Positions 26,626-36,456 of a DNA stretch of 64,000 nucleotides are shown piece by piece. The first letter of the stretch is position 1. Every line of letters begins with the position of its first letter. The position numbers were made by a program, and so were the translations under genes. The DNA lies in assembly GCF_001425235.1 (NCBI RefSeq), contig NZ_LMEA01000013.1:62001-126000 (forward strand), read 5' to 3'. The notes under the pieces are model-generated. The model was given only the letters and a program-made list of their open reading frames with translations, was not told where the DNA came from and did not search any database. This DNA is from Devosia sp. Root413D1 (GTDB lineage Bacteria > Pseudomonadota > Alphaproteobacteria > Rhizobiales > Devosiaceae).

Positions 26626-26702
26626 GACCCCGTAGCTCAGCAGGATAGAGCGCAGGATTCCTAATCCTGAGGCCATGAGTTCGAATCTCATCGGGGTCAC
26701 CA
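26626..26702 (+). tRNA. tRNA-Arg (anticodon CCT)
   Basis: A 77-nt cloverleaf with the 7-bp acceptor GACCCCG/CGGGGTC, discriminator A, encoded CCA (26700-26702), a TTCGAAT T-loop and the D-arm TAGCTCAG. The anticodon loop TTCCTAA gives CCU (26660-26662). Confidence 0.97.
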
Positions 26703-26751
26703 CTGCATGAGGCCATGCCGGACTTCCCCGGCCGTACAAGGAGGACCGACC

Positions 26752-27231
26752 ATGACCCTCAAGGGATATCCCGCCCTCGTCCGCATCGTACTCGCCGGAG
26801 CGCTTGCCGCCGGTCTCGCCGCCTGCTCGATGGGTGGTGGTGGCGGCCAGCTGTCGCCGGGCCTGTCGGCGCCGATGAACCAGCCGGGCGCCAAGCTGAA
26901 CCGCGTCGAGGCGCTGTTCCTGCTCAACGATTTCCGCCGGGCTCAGGGCGCCGCCGACGTGCGCGGCGACACCGTGCTCGACAACACCGCCCAATCGCTG
27001 GCGACCGCCTATGCCAAGACCGGCGCACAGCCGGCCCTGCCGCCGGGCGCCGTGGCGATGCGGCTCAGCGCCGGCTACACCACCTTTGCCGAGGTGTTTT
27101 CGGGCTGGCGCGCCGTGCCGGCCGATGCCGCGGCGATCGCCGATTTCACCGCCAAGCGCGCTGGCCTGGGCGTCGCCTACGAGCCCAACTCGTCGCACGG
27201 CGTCTATTGGGTGCTGGTGCTTGACGACTGA
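26752..27231 (+). CDS. CAP-domain-like lipoprotein
   Basis: AAGGAGG at 26738-26744 sets the start at ATG 26752 (159 residues). A lipobox LAAC (VLAGALAAGLAACSMGGGG) is followed by a poly-Gly linker and a compact CAP-like region (VEALFLLNDFRRAQGAADVRGDTVLDNTAQSLATAYA), as in the SCP/PR-1 superfamily, although the usual second half with the full His/Glu set is reduced. The gene starts immediately after tRNA-Arg and its end overlaps the tusA-like gene by 11 bases. Family call is moderate. Confidence 0.73.
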   Translation: MTLKGYPALVRIVLAGALAAGLAACSMGGGGGQLSPGLSAPMNQPGAKLNRVEALFLLNDFRRAQGAADVRGDTVLDNTAQSLATAYAKTGAQPALPPGAVAMRLSAGYTTFAEVFSGWRAVPADAAAIADFTAKRAGLGVAYEPNSSHGVYWVLVLDD

Positions 27232-27478
27232 CGCTGAAATCATCGACTGCCGCGGGCTGAAATGCCCGCTGCCGGTGCTGAAAATGGAAAAGCGCCTGTC
27301 GCAGCTGGCGGCAGGCGCTTCGTTCATCGTGCTCGCCACCGACCCGATGGCCAAGATCGATATCCCGCTCTACTGCCGGCAGAGCGGCCACACCTGTGAG
27401 GTCAGTTCGGAAGCCGAGGTGATGCGCTTTGCGATCGTGAAGGCGGCGCCCAAGCAAGCGGCCCCACCCCACCCTTGA
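27221..27478 (+). CDS. TusA family sulfur-carrier protein
   Basis: The small alpha/beta protein (85 residues) carries the TusA signature DCRGLKCPLPVLKMEKRL with the persulfide-accepting cysteine (CPLPV) at about residue 15. TusA-type proteins pass sulfur between enzymes, for example to tRNA thiolation or molybdenum cofactor pathways. The only start compatible with the N-terminus is TTG 27221, overlapping the previous gene by 11 bases, so translation is probably coupled. Which sulfur pathway it serves is not shown by context. Confidence 0.86.
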   Translation: MTTDAEIIDCRGLKCPLPVLKMEKRLSQLAAGASFIVLATDPMAKIDIPLYCRQSGHTCEVSSEAEVMRFAIVKAAPKQAAPPHP

Positions 27479-27479
27479 T

Positions 27480-27553
27480 CCCTCCCCATCATGGGGAGGG
27501 AGACCCGACTGCAGGCTTGGGGTCTGTCGTCTCCCTCCCCCTTGTGGGGAGGG
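27480..27553. repeat. Palindromic GC-rich repeat pair (family D, divergent copy)
   Basis: A CCCTCCCC...GGGGAGGG hairpin at 27480-27500 and a second at about 27533-27552 flank a 33-base spacer containing GAGACCCGACTGCAGG. The architecture matches the near-identical elements at 30168 and 56234, but the spacer differs. It fills the gap between the convergent tusA-like and carboxypeptidase genes. Confidence 0.7.
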
Positions 27554-27623
27554 TAGCGCAGCTAGGGCCGGTAGGCCTGTAGCGAAGCTGGGTGGGGGTG
27601 CCCCACGCGCCGCCCCTTATGCG

Positions 27624-28700
27624 CTAGTTCGCCACTTCCGCAACCGCCGCTGGAGCCCAGGTCGGGCGTGGGCGCGGCAGTGGCACGTCGTCGACGACGA
27701 TGCCCAGATCCGTGGCGGCATAGGTCACCCCGTCGATCTCGTCGGTCAGGTAGCTCGGATGGCCCTTGAGCCCCATCGGGAACGCCGCTTCGCGCTCTTT
27801 GACATAGGCCTTGGCTTCCTTGCCGCAGATCTGCGAGCGCATATTCACCGGCGGCTCATCGATATTGCTCAGCTGCACCACATTCTTGCCGGTGCCGTTC
27901 ACTGCCCCGGAGAGGCCCCGCAGGAACAGCTCAGCCGTCATCTCATTGCGCTCGCGCGCCGAGGAGCCGCCCAGCACCACCGCCAGCATCGAGCGACCAC
28001 CGCGCTCCACCGTCGCGACGATGTTGAGGCCCGAGGCGCAGACATAGCCGGTCTTCATGCCGGTGGTGCCAGCGAAGTGTTCGAGCAGCCCGTTGTTGGA
28101 TTCGAGCTTGGCCTTGCCCAGCTTCACCGCTTCGGTGCCGAACATCGGCAGGTACTCTGGGAAATCGCGCCTGAGGATCAGCGCCAGGATGGCGAGATCG
28201 CGCGCCGAGGTCACCTGGCCTTCGTTATGCAGCCCGTGCGGGTTGACGAAATGCGTGGCGCTGAGCCCCATCGCTGTGGCCATGCCGTTCATCTCCTCGA
28301 CGAAGGCCGGCACCGAGCCCGAAACCGTCTCGGCAATCGCCACCGCCATGTCGTTGGCCGACTTCACCACGAGGATATAAAGCGCATCCTTCATCGTCAC
28401 CGAAGCGCCGACCTTGAGACCGGATTTGCTCGGCGCCTGGTTCCAGGCGTTCTTTGACACTTTCACCTTGGTGTCGAGGTTGACCGTGCCGGCTTTGATG
28501 GCGGCGAACGCCACATAGGCGGTCATCAGCTTGGTGAGCGACGCCGGATGCCACGGCACGCCCGCGTCCTCGGCATAGAGCACCTCAAAGGTGTTCGCAT
28601 CGACCAGCAGCAGCGGATTGGCCCAGGCGGGCGTCATGCCGAGGGTGGCGAGGATGACCAACAGGCTGGCGGCGATGCGCCGGCGAAGATGCGCGAGCAA
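27624..28700 (-). CDS. D-alanyl-D-alanine carboxypeptidase (DacA/DacF family)
   Basis: Penicillin-binding peptidase that trims peptidoglycan side chains. The three catalytic motifs are SLTK (HPASLTKLMTAYVAF), SAN (VVKSANDMAVAIAE) and KTGYV/KTGT-like (GMKTGYVCASG). The signal peptide starts at TTG 28700 with GGAGG four bases upstream; a frame reaching 28955 would overlap the WYL regulator gene by more than 140 bases. A C-terminal segment after residue ~290 resembles the membrane-anchoring domain of this family but ends in a Pro-rich stretch. It is the last gene before repeat D1. Confidence 0.92.
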   Translation of the reverse strand: MLAHLRRRIAASLLVILATLGMTPAWANPLLLVDANTFEVLYAEDAGVPWHPASLTKLMTAYVAFAAIKAGTVNLDTKVKVSKNAWNQAPSKSGLKVGASVTMKDALYILVVKSANDMAVAIAETVSGSVPAFVEEMNGMATAMGLSATHFVNPHGLHNEGQVTSARDLAILALILRRDFPEYLPMFGTEAVKLGKAKLESNNGLLEHFAGTTGMKTGYVCASGLNIVATVERGGRSMLAVVLGGSSARERNEMTAELFLRGLSGAVNGTGKNVVQLSNIDEPPVNMRSQICGKEAKAYVKEREAAFPMGLKGHPSYLTDEIDGVTYAATDLGIVVDDVPLPRPRPTWAPAAVAEVAN

Positions 28701-28813
28701 GGCGCCTCCAGATGCAGACCGTCTCGGAATTGGCAGCGTTCTAGCAATCCGGCCCGTGTCGCTCAACCGCCGCCGGGGCCCGCTCAAATGATTTTGAAGC
28801 ACGGCGGTTCCTT

Positions 28814-29506
28814 CTAGGTTAAGTCGGGCAGATTCAGGGCGCTCGACCAGCGGTGGAACAGCGTACGGCGCGGCTCCGGCATTGGCGCCTCCAGCACTTC
28901 GAGGGCGCTGATACTGTCGACGCGGAAGTTGCGGAAGTCGTGCCGGAGCGTGCACCAGGCCACCAGCGTCTGATAGCCCTCGAAATAGCCCAGCGCCACC
29001 GGATAGACGGTGCGCTCGCTGGCGGCGCCGCCCTTGTCGCGATAGCCGAGCCAGACCTGCTTTTCCTCGCGCAACGCCCGCCGCAGCCGCCCCAGCGGGT
29101 TGGCTTCGTCGACCGTGCGCGGCGGAATGACGAACAACCCCACCGACAGCATCTCGTCGCGCTTGGCCCTCGGCAGCACCGCTTCGATCTTGCTTGAGGC
29201 ATCGCGCGCCGTCGCCGCCATCTCGCCATCGGGGCCGTAGATTAACCCGCGCAGGCCCAGCACCAGCGCCTCGATCTCCTCGTCGGTGAACATCAGCGGC
29301 GGCAGGAAGTGCTCGGCGCGCAGCTGGAAACCGACCCCGGCCTCGCCGTCGATCGCCGCCCCCATCGATTTCAGCGTCTCGATGTCACGATAGACCGAGC
29401 GCAGCGATACGCCCATCTCCTCGGCCAGCACCGCCCCCGTCACCGGGCGGCGGCGACGTCGCAGCGCCTGCATCAGCTTGAGCAGCCGTTCCGAGCGCTT
29501 GGCCAT
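28814..29506 (-). CDS. WYL-domain helix-turn-helix regulator (YafY family)
   Basis: A 230-residue transcription factor: an N-terminal winged HTH (VTGAVLAEEMGVSLRSVYRDIETL, residues ~22-45) followed by a WYL ligand/nucleic-acid-sensing domain with the characteristic FRVDSISAL stretch and VAWCTLRHDFRNF. Divergent from the DJ-1 gene across 78 bases, which suggests it regulates that gene. It reads away from dacF across a 113-base gap. Confidence 0.92.
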   Translation of the reverse strand: MAKRSERLLKLMQALRRRRRPVTGAVLAEEMGVSLRSVYRDIETLKSMGAAIDGEAGVGFQLRAEHFLPPLMFTDEEIEALVLGLRGLIYGPDGEMAATARDASSKIEAVLPRAKRDEMLSVGLFVIPPRTVDEANPLGRLRRALREEKQVWLGYRDKGGAASERTVYPVALGYFEGYQTLVAWCTLRHDFRNFRVDSISALEVLEAPMPEPRRTLFHRWSSALNLPDLT

Positions 29507-29584
29507 TAGCCGTGCATCGCTGCTGACAAAATCGGGTGCCGGGCGCGGTTAGCCTTCTCGCACCGAAAACGAAGGAGAAACGAC

Positions 29585-30157
29585 ATGACCACCATCCTCA
29601 CCATCCTGACCGAAGGCTTCGCCGACTGGGAGACCACCCTGCTCAACGCCGTGGCGCACAGCTTCTACAAGGTGGAAACCAAGTACGCGACCCCCGGCGG
29701 CAAGCCGGTGACATCGTCGGGCAACATGACGGTCACTCCCGAACTGGCGCTCGAGACGATCGACGTGGCCGACTATGACGCGATCATCGTCTGCGGCGGC
29801 ACCATCTGGCAGTCGCCCGAAGCTCCCGACCTGGCGCCGCTGCTGAACGCTGCCAAAGCGCAGGGCAAGTTGATCGGACTGATCTGCGACGGCACGGTGG
29901 CCGGCGCCAAAGCCGGACTGCTCGACGGCATCCGTCACACCAGCAATGGCGACGGCTATCTCGATTTCACCGGCTATCAGGGCAAGGCGCTCTATCGCGA
30001 TACTCCGGCAGCGGTGACCGACGGCCGTGTCGTCACCGCCGGCGGCACTTCGCCGGTGAGCTTCATGGCCGCGGTTATGGATGGCCTCGGGCTGGCCGAC
30101 GAGAACCTCGATTTTTACGTCGGCATGCACGCGGCGCAGTTCAGCAAGGCGGCTTGA
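29585..30157 (+). CDS. DJ-1/PfpI family protein
   Basis: A 190-residue protein of the DJ-1/PfpI superfamily (glutamine-amidotransferase-like). The Rossmann-like core includes MTTILTILTEGFADWETTLL at the start and the nucleophile-elbow region LIGLICDGTVAGAKAGLL with Cys near residue 100. Such proteins act as glyoxalases, deglycases or stress chaperones; here no specific activity can be claimed. It is divergent from the WYL regulator and ends 10 bases before repeat D2. Confidence 0.92.
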   Translation: MTTILTILTEGFADWETTLLNAVAHSFYKVETKYATPGGKPVTSSGNMTVTPELALETIDVADYDAIIVCGGTIWQSPEAPDLAPLLNAAKAQGKLIGLICDGTVAGAKAGLLDGIRHTSNGDGYLDFTGYQGKALYRDTPAAVTDGRVVTAGGTSPVSFMAAVMDGLGLADENLDFYVGMHAAQFSKAA

Positions 30158-30167
30158 GGCCTAGGGG

Positions 30168-30298
30168 CCGGCGGTAGCTGCCCCCCACCCCTGTCCCCTC
30201 CCCGCAAGGGGGAGGGAGACCCTCACACGGATATCGCAGCAGGCGTCTCCCTCCCCCTTGCGGGGAGGGATCAAGGGTGGGGGTCAGCCCGCACCGGC
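30168..30298. repeat. MITE-like palindromic element (family D, copy 2)
   Basis: Two GC-rich hairpins (CCCTCCCC-type stems) flank an internal conserved unique segment containing GAGACCCTCACAC. The element begins and ends in GCCGG-type sequence. The whole element matches the copy at 56234-56367 in inverted orientation at roughly 90% identity, including the unique internal part, so the two are products of one mobile or duplicated unit, not merely similar palindromes. It fills the convergent gap between the DJ-1 and GH3 genes. Confidence 0.8.
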
Positions 30299-30309
30299 CT
30301 CGCAGCAGT

Positions 30310-32766
30310 TCACACCGGCAGCAGCAACCGATCCCGTCGCGCCACCTCAGCCGCCAACCCGGCATCGGCGGCATGCCGTGCCACCCGGATCACATACCGC
30401 CCCGGCTCCACCAGCCAGTGCTGCGCCTCGGTGCGATAGTAGGCGAACCCCCGGTCATCGAGTTGCAGCGTCAGCCGCTGCCGCTCGCCGGGGCCCAGAT
30501 GCACTTTCTCGAATGCCTTCAGCTCCTTGGCCGGCCGTGACACCGTCGCATCCGGGGCCGACACATAAACCTGCACCACCTCGGAGCCGGCGCGGCGACC
30601 GGTGTTCTCGACCGTCACCGAAACGCTCACCTTGCCATCCGCTTCGAAGCCAGGGGCATCCAGTTCGAGTTCCGACACGGCAAAGCTGCTGTAGCCAAGC
30701 CCGAAGCCAAACGGGAACAGCGGCGCGATGCCATGGCGATCATAGTGGCGATAGCCGATGAACACGCCTTCCTCGTAACGCACCTTGCCATCGAGGCCGG
30801 GATAGATTTCCCGATCCTGCGAATTGGTCGGATTGTCGGCCCACTTGACCGGAAAGCTCTGCGGCAGCCGGCCACCCGGCTCGGCCGCGCCGGTCAGCAC
30901 GTCGGCAATGGCGTTGCCGGCCTCCTGCCCCGGATACCAGGCCTCGAGCACTGCCGCTACCTCGGCGAGCCACGGCATCTCCACCGGCCCGCCGGTCTGC
31001 AACACCACCACGGTGCGCGGGTTCACCGCCGCCACCGCGGCGATCAGCTCGTCCTGCCGGCCGGGCAAGACGATCGAGTCGAGGTCGCTGCCCTCGGTGT
31101 CCCATTCGCCGTTGCGCCCGACGAACACCAGCGCCACCTCGGCGTCGCGCGCCGCTGCGACCGCCTCGGCGATCGCTGCGTCGCCGAGTGGCAAGCCGAT
31201 GCCGGCGGCAAAGGCCGCGAGCCCGAGCGTCGCGAACGGCTTGGTGGCGAACTCGATCACCACCTCGTAGCTGCGCCCAGCTTCGAGATTGATGGTGCCG
31301 ACCACCTCGTCGCAGCCTTCCTCGAAGAAGGTGCGGCCCTTGCTCCAATGCGTCCACGCATCGGCCACCAGCTTGCCGTCGACCAGCACCCGCGAGAAGC
31401 CGGCGCTGTAAATGCCGACCCGGTGCTCGCCGCTTGCCTCCGGCATGAACCGCCCGGTAAGCCGGGCCGAGAAATGCAGCGGATCGACCTTGCCGCCGCC
31501 AACCCGGCCGATCCAGAAGGCCTGTGCTTCCTCCAACGTCTCGATGAACACCGGCGCGTCGGCAAGTGTCTCATTGGCGAAATACTCGGCCGTGAACCCA
31601 CCACGCAGCAGCGGTTCGAACCGGTGGTTGGTCGACCCCGCCGCATAGCTGAGCCGCGCCTCGCCCAGCGCGGCAACGAGGCCATCCCACGGCGAGACGC
31701 GATAGTGCGGATTGAGCTGCGCGCTGCCGCCGCCCATGATCTGCGCCACTTTGGCGTTCGGTCCGATCACCGCAAGCTTGCCCGACCCGCTGAGCGGCAG
31801 CAGATCGCCGGCGTTCTTCAGCAGCACTGCGCCTTCGGCGCCGGCACGACGGATCAGCGCCCGGTGCTCGGCCCTATCGTCGGCCCGCTCCACCCACTCG
31901 CTGTGGTCGTCGAGCGCGCCGGTCCGCTCCATCAGTCGCAGCACGTCGAGCACCCGGGTCCGCAGCGTCTCGCGGCTGACTTCGCCGGCTTCCACGGCTG
32001 CGACCAGCTTCTTTCCGCGGTCGCGCGGCGGCCCGGGCATTTCGAGGTCGAGCCCGGCATTGACCGTCGGCGCGGTGGAGTGCGAGCCGAACCAATCCGA
32101 CATCACCACGCCGTCATAGTGCCATTCCTTGCGCAGCACCTGGTCGAGCAGCCAAGGGTTCTCGCTGGTGAAAGTGCCGTTGAGCTTGTTGTAGGAGCTC
32201 ATGATGCCCCAGGTGCCGGCGCGCTTCACCGCCCATTCGAACGGCACGAGGTAAAGCTCGCGCAGCGCCCGTTCATCGATCTCCGAGCTGATGCTGGTAC
32301 GCTCGATCTCCGACTCGTTGCCGGCGAAGTGCTTGATCGTCGCCGAAACGCCCTGCCCTTGCAGCCCTTCGATATAGCCGACGGCCAGGCTGGCGGTGAG
32401 GATCGGATCTTCCGAGTAGCACTCGAAATTGCGCCCGTTACTGACCGAGCGATGGAGGTTCACCGTCGGGGCGAGGCTCACATGCGCGCCCTTCGATTTC
32501 ACCTCCTCGGCCAAGGCCGTGCCGATTTCAGTGAGCAGCCGGACGTTCCAGCTGGCGCCGAGCGCGATCCCCACCGGAAACGCCGCCGACTTTACCCCGC
32601 CGATCAGCGAGCCGCCGCCCCGCGCCCCGTTCGGCCCGTCGGTGACGCGAAGCTTGCCGATGCCGAGCCGATCGATTGCCGGCAGCGACCAGAAATCCTC
32701 ACCCGATAACAGGCTCACCTGCTCCTCGAGCGTCATCCGGTCGACCAGTTCTTCGATCCGCCCCAT
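30310..32766 (-). CDS. Glycoside hydrolase family 3 beta-glucosidase with PA14 domain
   Basis: A large exo-acting glycosidase (818 residues). The N-terminal GH3 barrel contains the nucleophile in GVVMSDWFGSHS (D224). Between the barrel and the C-terminal GH3 domain there is an inserted PA14-like region (about residues 380-530, RFMPEASGEHRVGIYSAG), known in beta-glucosidases of the BglX/KmBglI type, and a final fibronectin-III-like domain (residues 690-780). No signal peptide is seen, so it may act in the cytoplasm on imported oligosaccharides. It stands alone, divergent from hxlR-like regulator. Confidence 0.95.
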   Translation of the reverse strand: MGRIEELVDRMTLEEQVSLLSGEDFWSLPAIDRLGIGKLRVTDGPNGARGGGSLIGGVKSAAFPVGIALGASWNVRLLTEIGTALAEEVKSKGAHVSLAPTVNLHRSVSNGRNFECYSEDPILTASLAVGYIEGLQGQGVSATIKHFAGNESEIERTSISSEIDERALRELYLVPFEWAVKRAGTWGIMSSYNKLNGTFTSENPWLLDQVLRKEWHYDGVVMSDWFGSHSTAPTVNAGLDLEMPGPPRDRGKKLVAAVEAGEVSRETLRTRVLDVLRLMERTGALDDHSEWVERADDRAEHRALIRRAGAEGAVLLKNAGDLLPLSGSGKLAVIGPNAKVAQIMGGGSAQLNPHYRVSPWDGLVAALGEARLSYAAGSTNHRFEPLLRGGFTAEYFANETLADAPVFIETLEEAQAFWIGRVGGGKVDPLHFSARLTGRFMPEASGEHRVGIYSAGFSRVLVDGKLVADAWTHWSKGRTFFEEGCDEVVGTINLEAGRSYEVVIEFATKPFATLGLAAFAAGIGLPLGDAAIAEAVAAARDAEVALVFVGRNGEWDTEGSDLDSIVLPGRQDELIAAVAAVNPRTVVVLQTGGPVEMPWLAEVAAVLEAWYPGQEAGNAIADVLTGAAEPGGRLPQSFPVKWADNPTNSQDREIYPGLDGKVRYEEGVFIGYRHYDRHGIAPLFPFGFGLGYSSFAVSELELDAPGFEADGKVSVSVTVENTGRRAGSEVVQVYVSAPDATVSRPAKELKAFEKVHLGPGERQRLTLQLDDRGFAYYRTEAQHWLVEPGRYVIRVARHAADAGLAAEVARRDRLLLPV

Positions 32767-32850
32767 CGTTATCTCCTTCGTGTTGAACGTTCTACGCCCT
32801 TAGCGCGGAGTCTGCCGGCATGGCAACGCCCCACATGCGCCGCGCACCCC

Positions 32851-32887
32851 TAGTCACAAGGAGTAACCGTGTCTATATTTGTGACTA
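32851..32887. promoter_or_regulatory. Candidate HxlR operator
   Basis: An inverted repeat TAGTCACAA (32851-32859) and TTGTGACTA (32879-32887) is separated by 19 bases. HxlR-type regulators typically bind such TGTGAC/GTCACA-type palindromes in their own promoters. It lies between GH3 and HxlR start codons. Confidence 0.5.
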
Positions 32888-32890
32888 AAG

Positions 32891-32936
32891 AGCGCTCTCA
32901 GGAAAAGTTGCGGACTTTTCCGGTTCGAGAGCGCGA
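32891..32936. repeat. Dispersed palindromic repeat family A, copy 3
   Basis: Outer stem AGCGCTCTC (32891-32899) with GAGAGCGC (32927-32934) and inner stem GGAAAAGT with ACTTTTCC (32914-32921). Relative to copies 1 and 4 the outer stem differs by T-to-C and the matching A-to-G change, so pairing is preserved. It lies between the putative operator and the HxlR start codon. Confidence 0.82.
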
Positions 32937-32973
32937 CAGGATCAAGAGTATTTTGCCCGTTTGGAGGCACCAG

Positions 32974-33390
32974 ATGAAACCCATTCCCGGCAGGAGCGAG
33001 ACCTGCAACGCCATGGCCGACATCCTCAATCGCATCGGCGACAAGTGGAGCGTCATGATCGTCGGCTATCTCGGCAAGAAGACCATGCGCTTCAACGAGC
33101 TGCGCCACACCATCGGCGGCATCTCGCAGCGCATGCTGACCCTGACGCTGCGTAACCTCGAGCGCGACGGCCTCGTCACCCGCACGGTCTATCCCGAGAT
33201 CCCGCCGCGGGTTGAGTACCAGCTGACCCCGCTCGGCCAGAGCCTGCAGGGGCCGATCAGCTCGCTCTGGGCCTGGGCCGAAGAGCACCAGGGCGAAGTG
33301 CAGAGCGCCCGGCTCGAATATGACGGCTTGCACGACGACGCCACTGACCAGCACCCGCCGGAGCGGCGCTACGCCGGCGCCGCCAGGTGA
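32974..33390 (+). CDS. HxlR family transcriptional regulator
   Basis: A 138-residue winged-helix regulator. The start ATG 32974 has GGAGG at 32963-32967. The N-terminal CNAMADILNRIGDKWSVMIVGYL and the LRHTIGGISQRMLTLTLRNLERDGLV recognition region are diagnostic of HxlR/MarR-like proteins. An N-terminal Cys in SETCNAM, found in many thiol-sensing HxlR members, could respond to electrophiles. It overlaps the AAC(3) gene by four bases, so it is co-expressed with it and possibly autoregulated. Confidence 0.92.
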   Translation: MKPIPGRSETCNAMADILNRIGDKWSVMIVGYLGKKTMRFNELRHTIGGISQRMLTLTLRNLERDGLVTRTVYPEIPPRVEYQLTPLGQSLQGPISSLWAWAEEHQGEVQSARLEYDGLHDDATDQHPPERRYAGAAR

Positions 33391-34171
33391 CGGTTGGGGT
33401 TGCAACCCGCTCCAGCCTCGCTGACGACCTGAGCGCCATCGGCCTCGCCGATGGCGATGCCGTGCTGGTGCATGCCGCGCTGCGCCAGGTCGGCAAGCTG
33501 GTGAACGGCCCCGACGATATCATCGACGCGCTGCGCGACGTGATCGGTCCGGCCGGCACCATCCTCGGCTATTGCGACTGGCAGCTCGAGGACGAGCTGC
33601 GCGACGACCCGTCGATGCGCCGGTATATCGCCGCCTTCGATCCCGAGCGCTCCCGCTCCATCCGCGACAATGGCTATTGGCCCGAGGCGCTCCGCACCAC
33701 GCCCGGCGCATTGCGCAGCGGCAGCCCTGGCGCCTCGATGGCGGCGCTCGGCGGCGAGGCGGAATGGTTCACCGCTGACCATGCGCTCGACTATGGCTAT
33801 GGCCCGCAATCGCCGCTCGGGAAACTGGTCGAAGCCGAGGGCAAGGTGCTGATGCTGGGCGCCCCGCTCGACACCATGACACTGCTGCACCATGCCGAGC
33901 ACCTCGCCGATTTCCCCAACAAGCGCATCCTGCGCTACGAGGCCCCGATCTTCGTCGACGGAGAAGCGGTCTGGCGCTGGTTCGAGGAGTTCGACACCGG
34001 CGATCCGCCGGACGGGTTGCCCGAGGATTACTTCGCCACCATCGTCGAACAATTCCTCGCCACCGGCCGCGGCAAGCGGGGCAAGGTCGGCGAGGCGAGC
34101 TCAGTGCTCGTCCCCGCCGCCGAGATGGTAACTTTCGGCGTCGATTGGCTCGAACGCTGGGGTAAGACGCG

Positions 34172-34175
<4 letters not shown>
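33387..34175 (+). CDS. Aminoglycoside N3-acetyltransferase family protein
   Basis: A 262-residue acetyl-CoA-dependent acetyltransferase of the antibiotic_NAT type. The start GTG 33387 overlaps the regulator stop. Family motifs are [16 protein letters not shown] near residue 30 and the cofactor-binding [18 protein letters not shown] near residue 165. Whether it acts on an aminoglycoside or on another amine cannot be told; many environmental homologues are not resistance determinants. Location in an HxlR operon is unusual. It converges with the aldo/keto reductase, overlapping by four bases. Confidence 0.92.
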
Positions 34176-35233
<1,058 letters not shown>

Positions 35234-35626
35234 ATTCCTTCATCCTCTTCGATATGCCGGCATAGCCGGCGATCTTGGCGTCGAGGACAAGGAGGCTCTC
35301 AGAGAGTTCGGCCAACTGGGCCCGCACCTTCTCGCGGTGCCGCTCCAGCAGTTCGCGACGCGCCGCCTCGGTGACCAGACCCTGGTCACGCAGAGCTGCG
35401 TAATGCAGCATTTCCCGGATCGGCATCCCGGTCGCCTTGAGGCGGCCGAGAAATTCGATCCAGCTGAGGATCGACGCATCGTAATCGCGTTGGCCCGACT
35501 GGTCCCGGTCGGCATAGGGCAACAGCCCGATCCGCTCGTAATAGCGGATCGTATGGGCGGTGAGTCCCGAACGCTCGACCAGTTGACCGATCTTCATCTC
35601 TGCCTTCCTTGCCACGACGAGAGACG

Positions 35627-35657
35627 AGGCTAGGAGTTCGAGTGCACTCTAAGTCAA
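35627..35657 (-). promoter_or_regulatory. MerR-type promoter with 19-bp spacer
   Basis: On the minus strand TTGACT (35652-35657) and TAGCCT (35627-35632) are 19 bases apart, and the palindrome GAGTGCACTC (35640-35649) sits in the spacer. This is the classical geometry of MerR-activated promoters. Confidence 0.6.
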
Positions 35658-35692
35658 GCGGTGATTTTCCAGTAGGCCGGCGCGATGGCGTT

Positions 35693-36439
35693 CTAGGCGT
35701 TGAAGCCGCTGTCGACGAGGATCGAGGTGCCGGTGATGCTGCGCCCTCCTGGGCCGGCGAGGTGCACCACCGCCGCCGCGATATCCTCGGCAGCGCCGAA
35801 GCGGCCGAGCGCGTTCAGCCCCATCTGCGAGGGCGCCATCGGCCCGTCGGCCGGGTTCATGTCGGTATCGGTCGAACCGGGATCGACAGTGTTGATGGTG
35901 ATCCCCAGCGGCCCCAGCTCGCGCGCCAGTGCCCGGGTCATGCCGCCCAGCGCCGATTTGCTGGTGACATAGAGGCTGAGCCCCGGCCCGGCCACGCGGG
36001 TCGCCATATTGGTGCCGATCGAGATGATCCGCCCACCCTCGGTCATGTGTTTCACCGCCGCCTGCGTCGCGAAGAACGGCGCCCGGGCGTGGATCGAGAA
36101 CAGCCGGTCGAAGTTCGCCACCGTGACCTCGCCGAACGGCCCGCCAGTGCCGACGCCGGCATTGTTGACGAGGATATCGATGCGCCCCAGTTCTCGGGCG
36201 GTGCGGTCGACGGCGGCCATCACCGCCTCGGGGTCGGCCGAATCCACCTGCATGGCGATGGCGCGCCGGCCGAGGGTGGTGACCTCACGGGCGATCTCGC
36301 CGGCCTTCTCGCCGTTGCGCTCGAAGGTAAAGGCAACGTCGGCGCCGGCCTCTGCCAGCGCCAGCACGGTGGCTGCGCCGATGCCGCGGCTGCCGCCGGT
36401 GACAAGGGCCACGCGGCCGGAAAGCTCAAGGTCAGTCAT
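35693..36439 (-). CDS. SDR family oxidoreductase
   Basis: A classical short-chain dehydrogenase (248 residues): glycine motif TGGSRGIG near residue 15, NNAG, catalytic Ser in SIGTN region, YVTSK (Tyr-x-x-x-Lys) near residue 155, and a GGRSITGTSILVDSGF C-terminus. Likely acts on a small carbonyl or hydroxy substrate. It is divergent from a TetR gene, whose operator-like sites lie between them, so it is probably the TetR target. Confidence 0.92.
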   Translation of the reverse strand: MTDLELSGRVALVTGGSRGIGAATVLALAEAGADVAFTFERNGEKAGEIAREVTTLGRRAIAMQVDSADPEAVMAAVDRTARELGRIDILVNNAGVGTGGPFGEVTVANFDRLFSIHARAPFFATQAAVKHMTEGGRIISIGTNMATRVAGPGLSLYVTSKSALGGMTRALARELGPLGITINTVDPGSTDTDMNPADGPMAPSQMGLNALGRFGAAEDIAAAVVHLAGPGGRSITGTSILVDSGFNA

Positions 36440-36456
36440 ATCGGATCTCCATTTTC

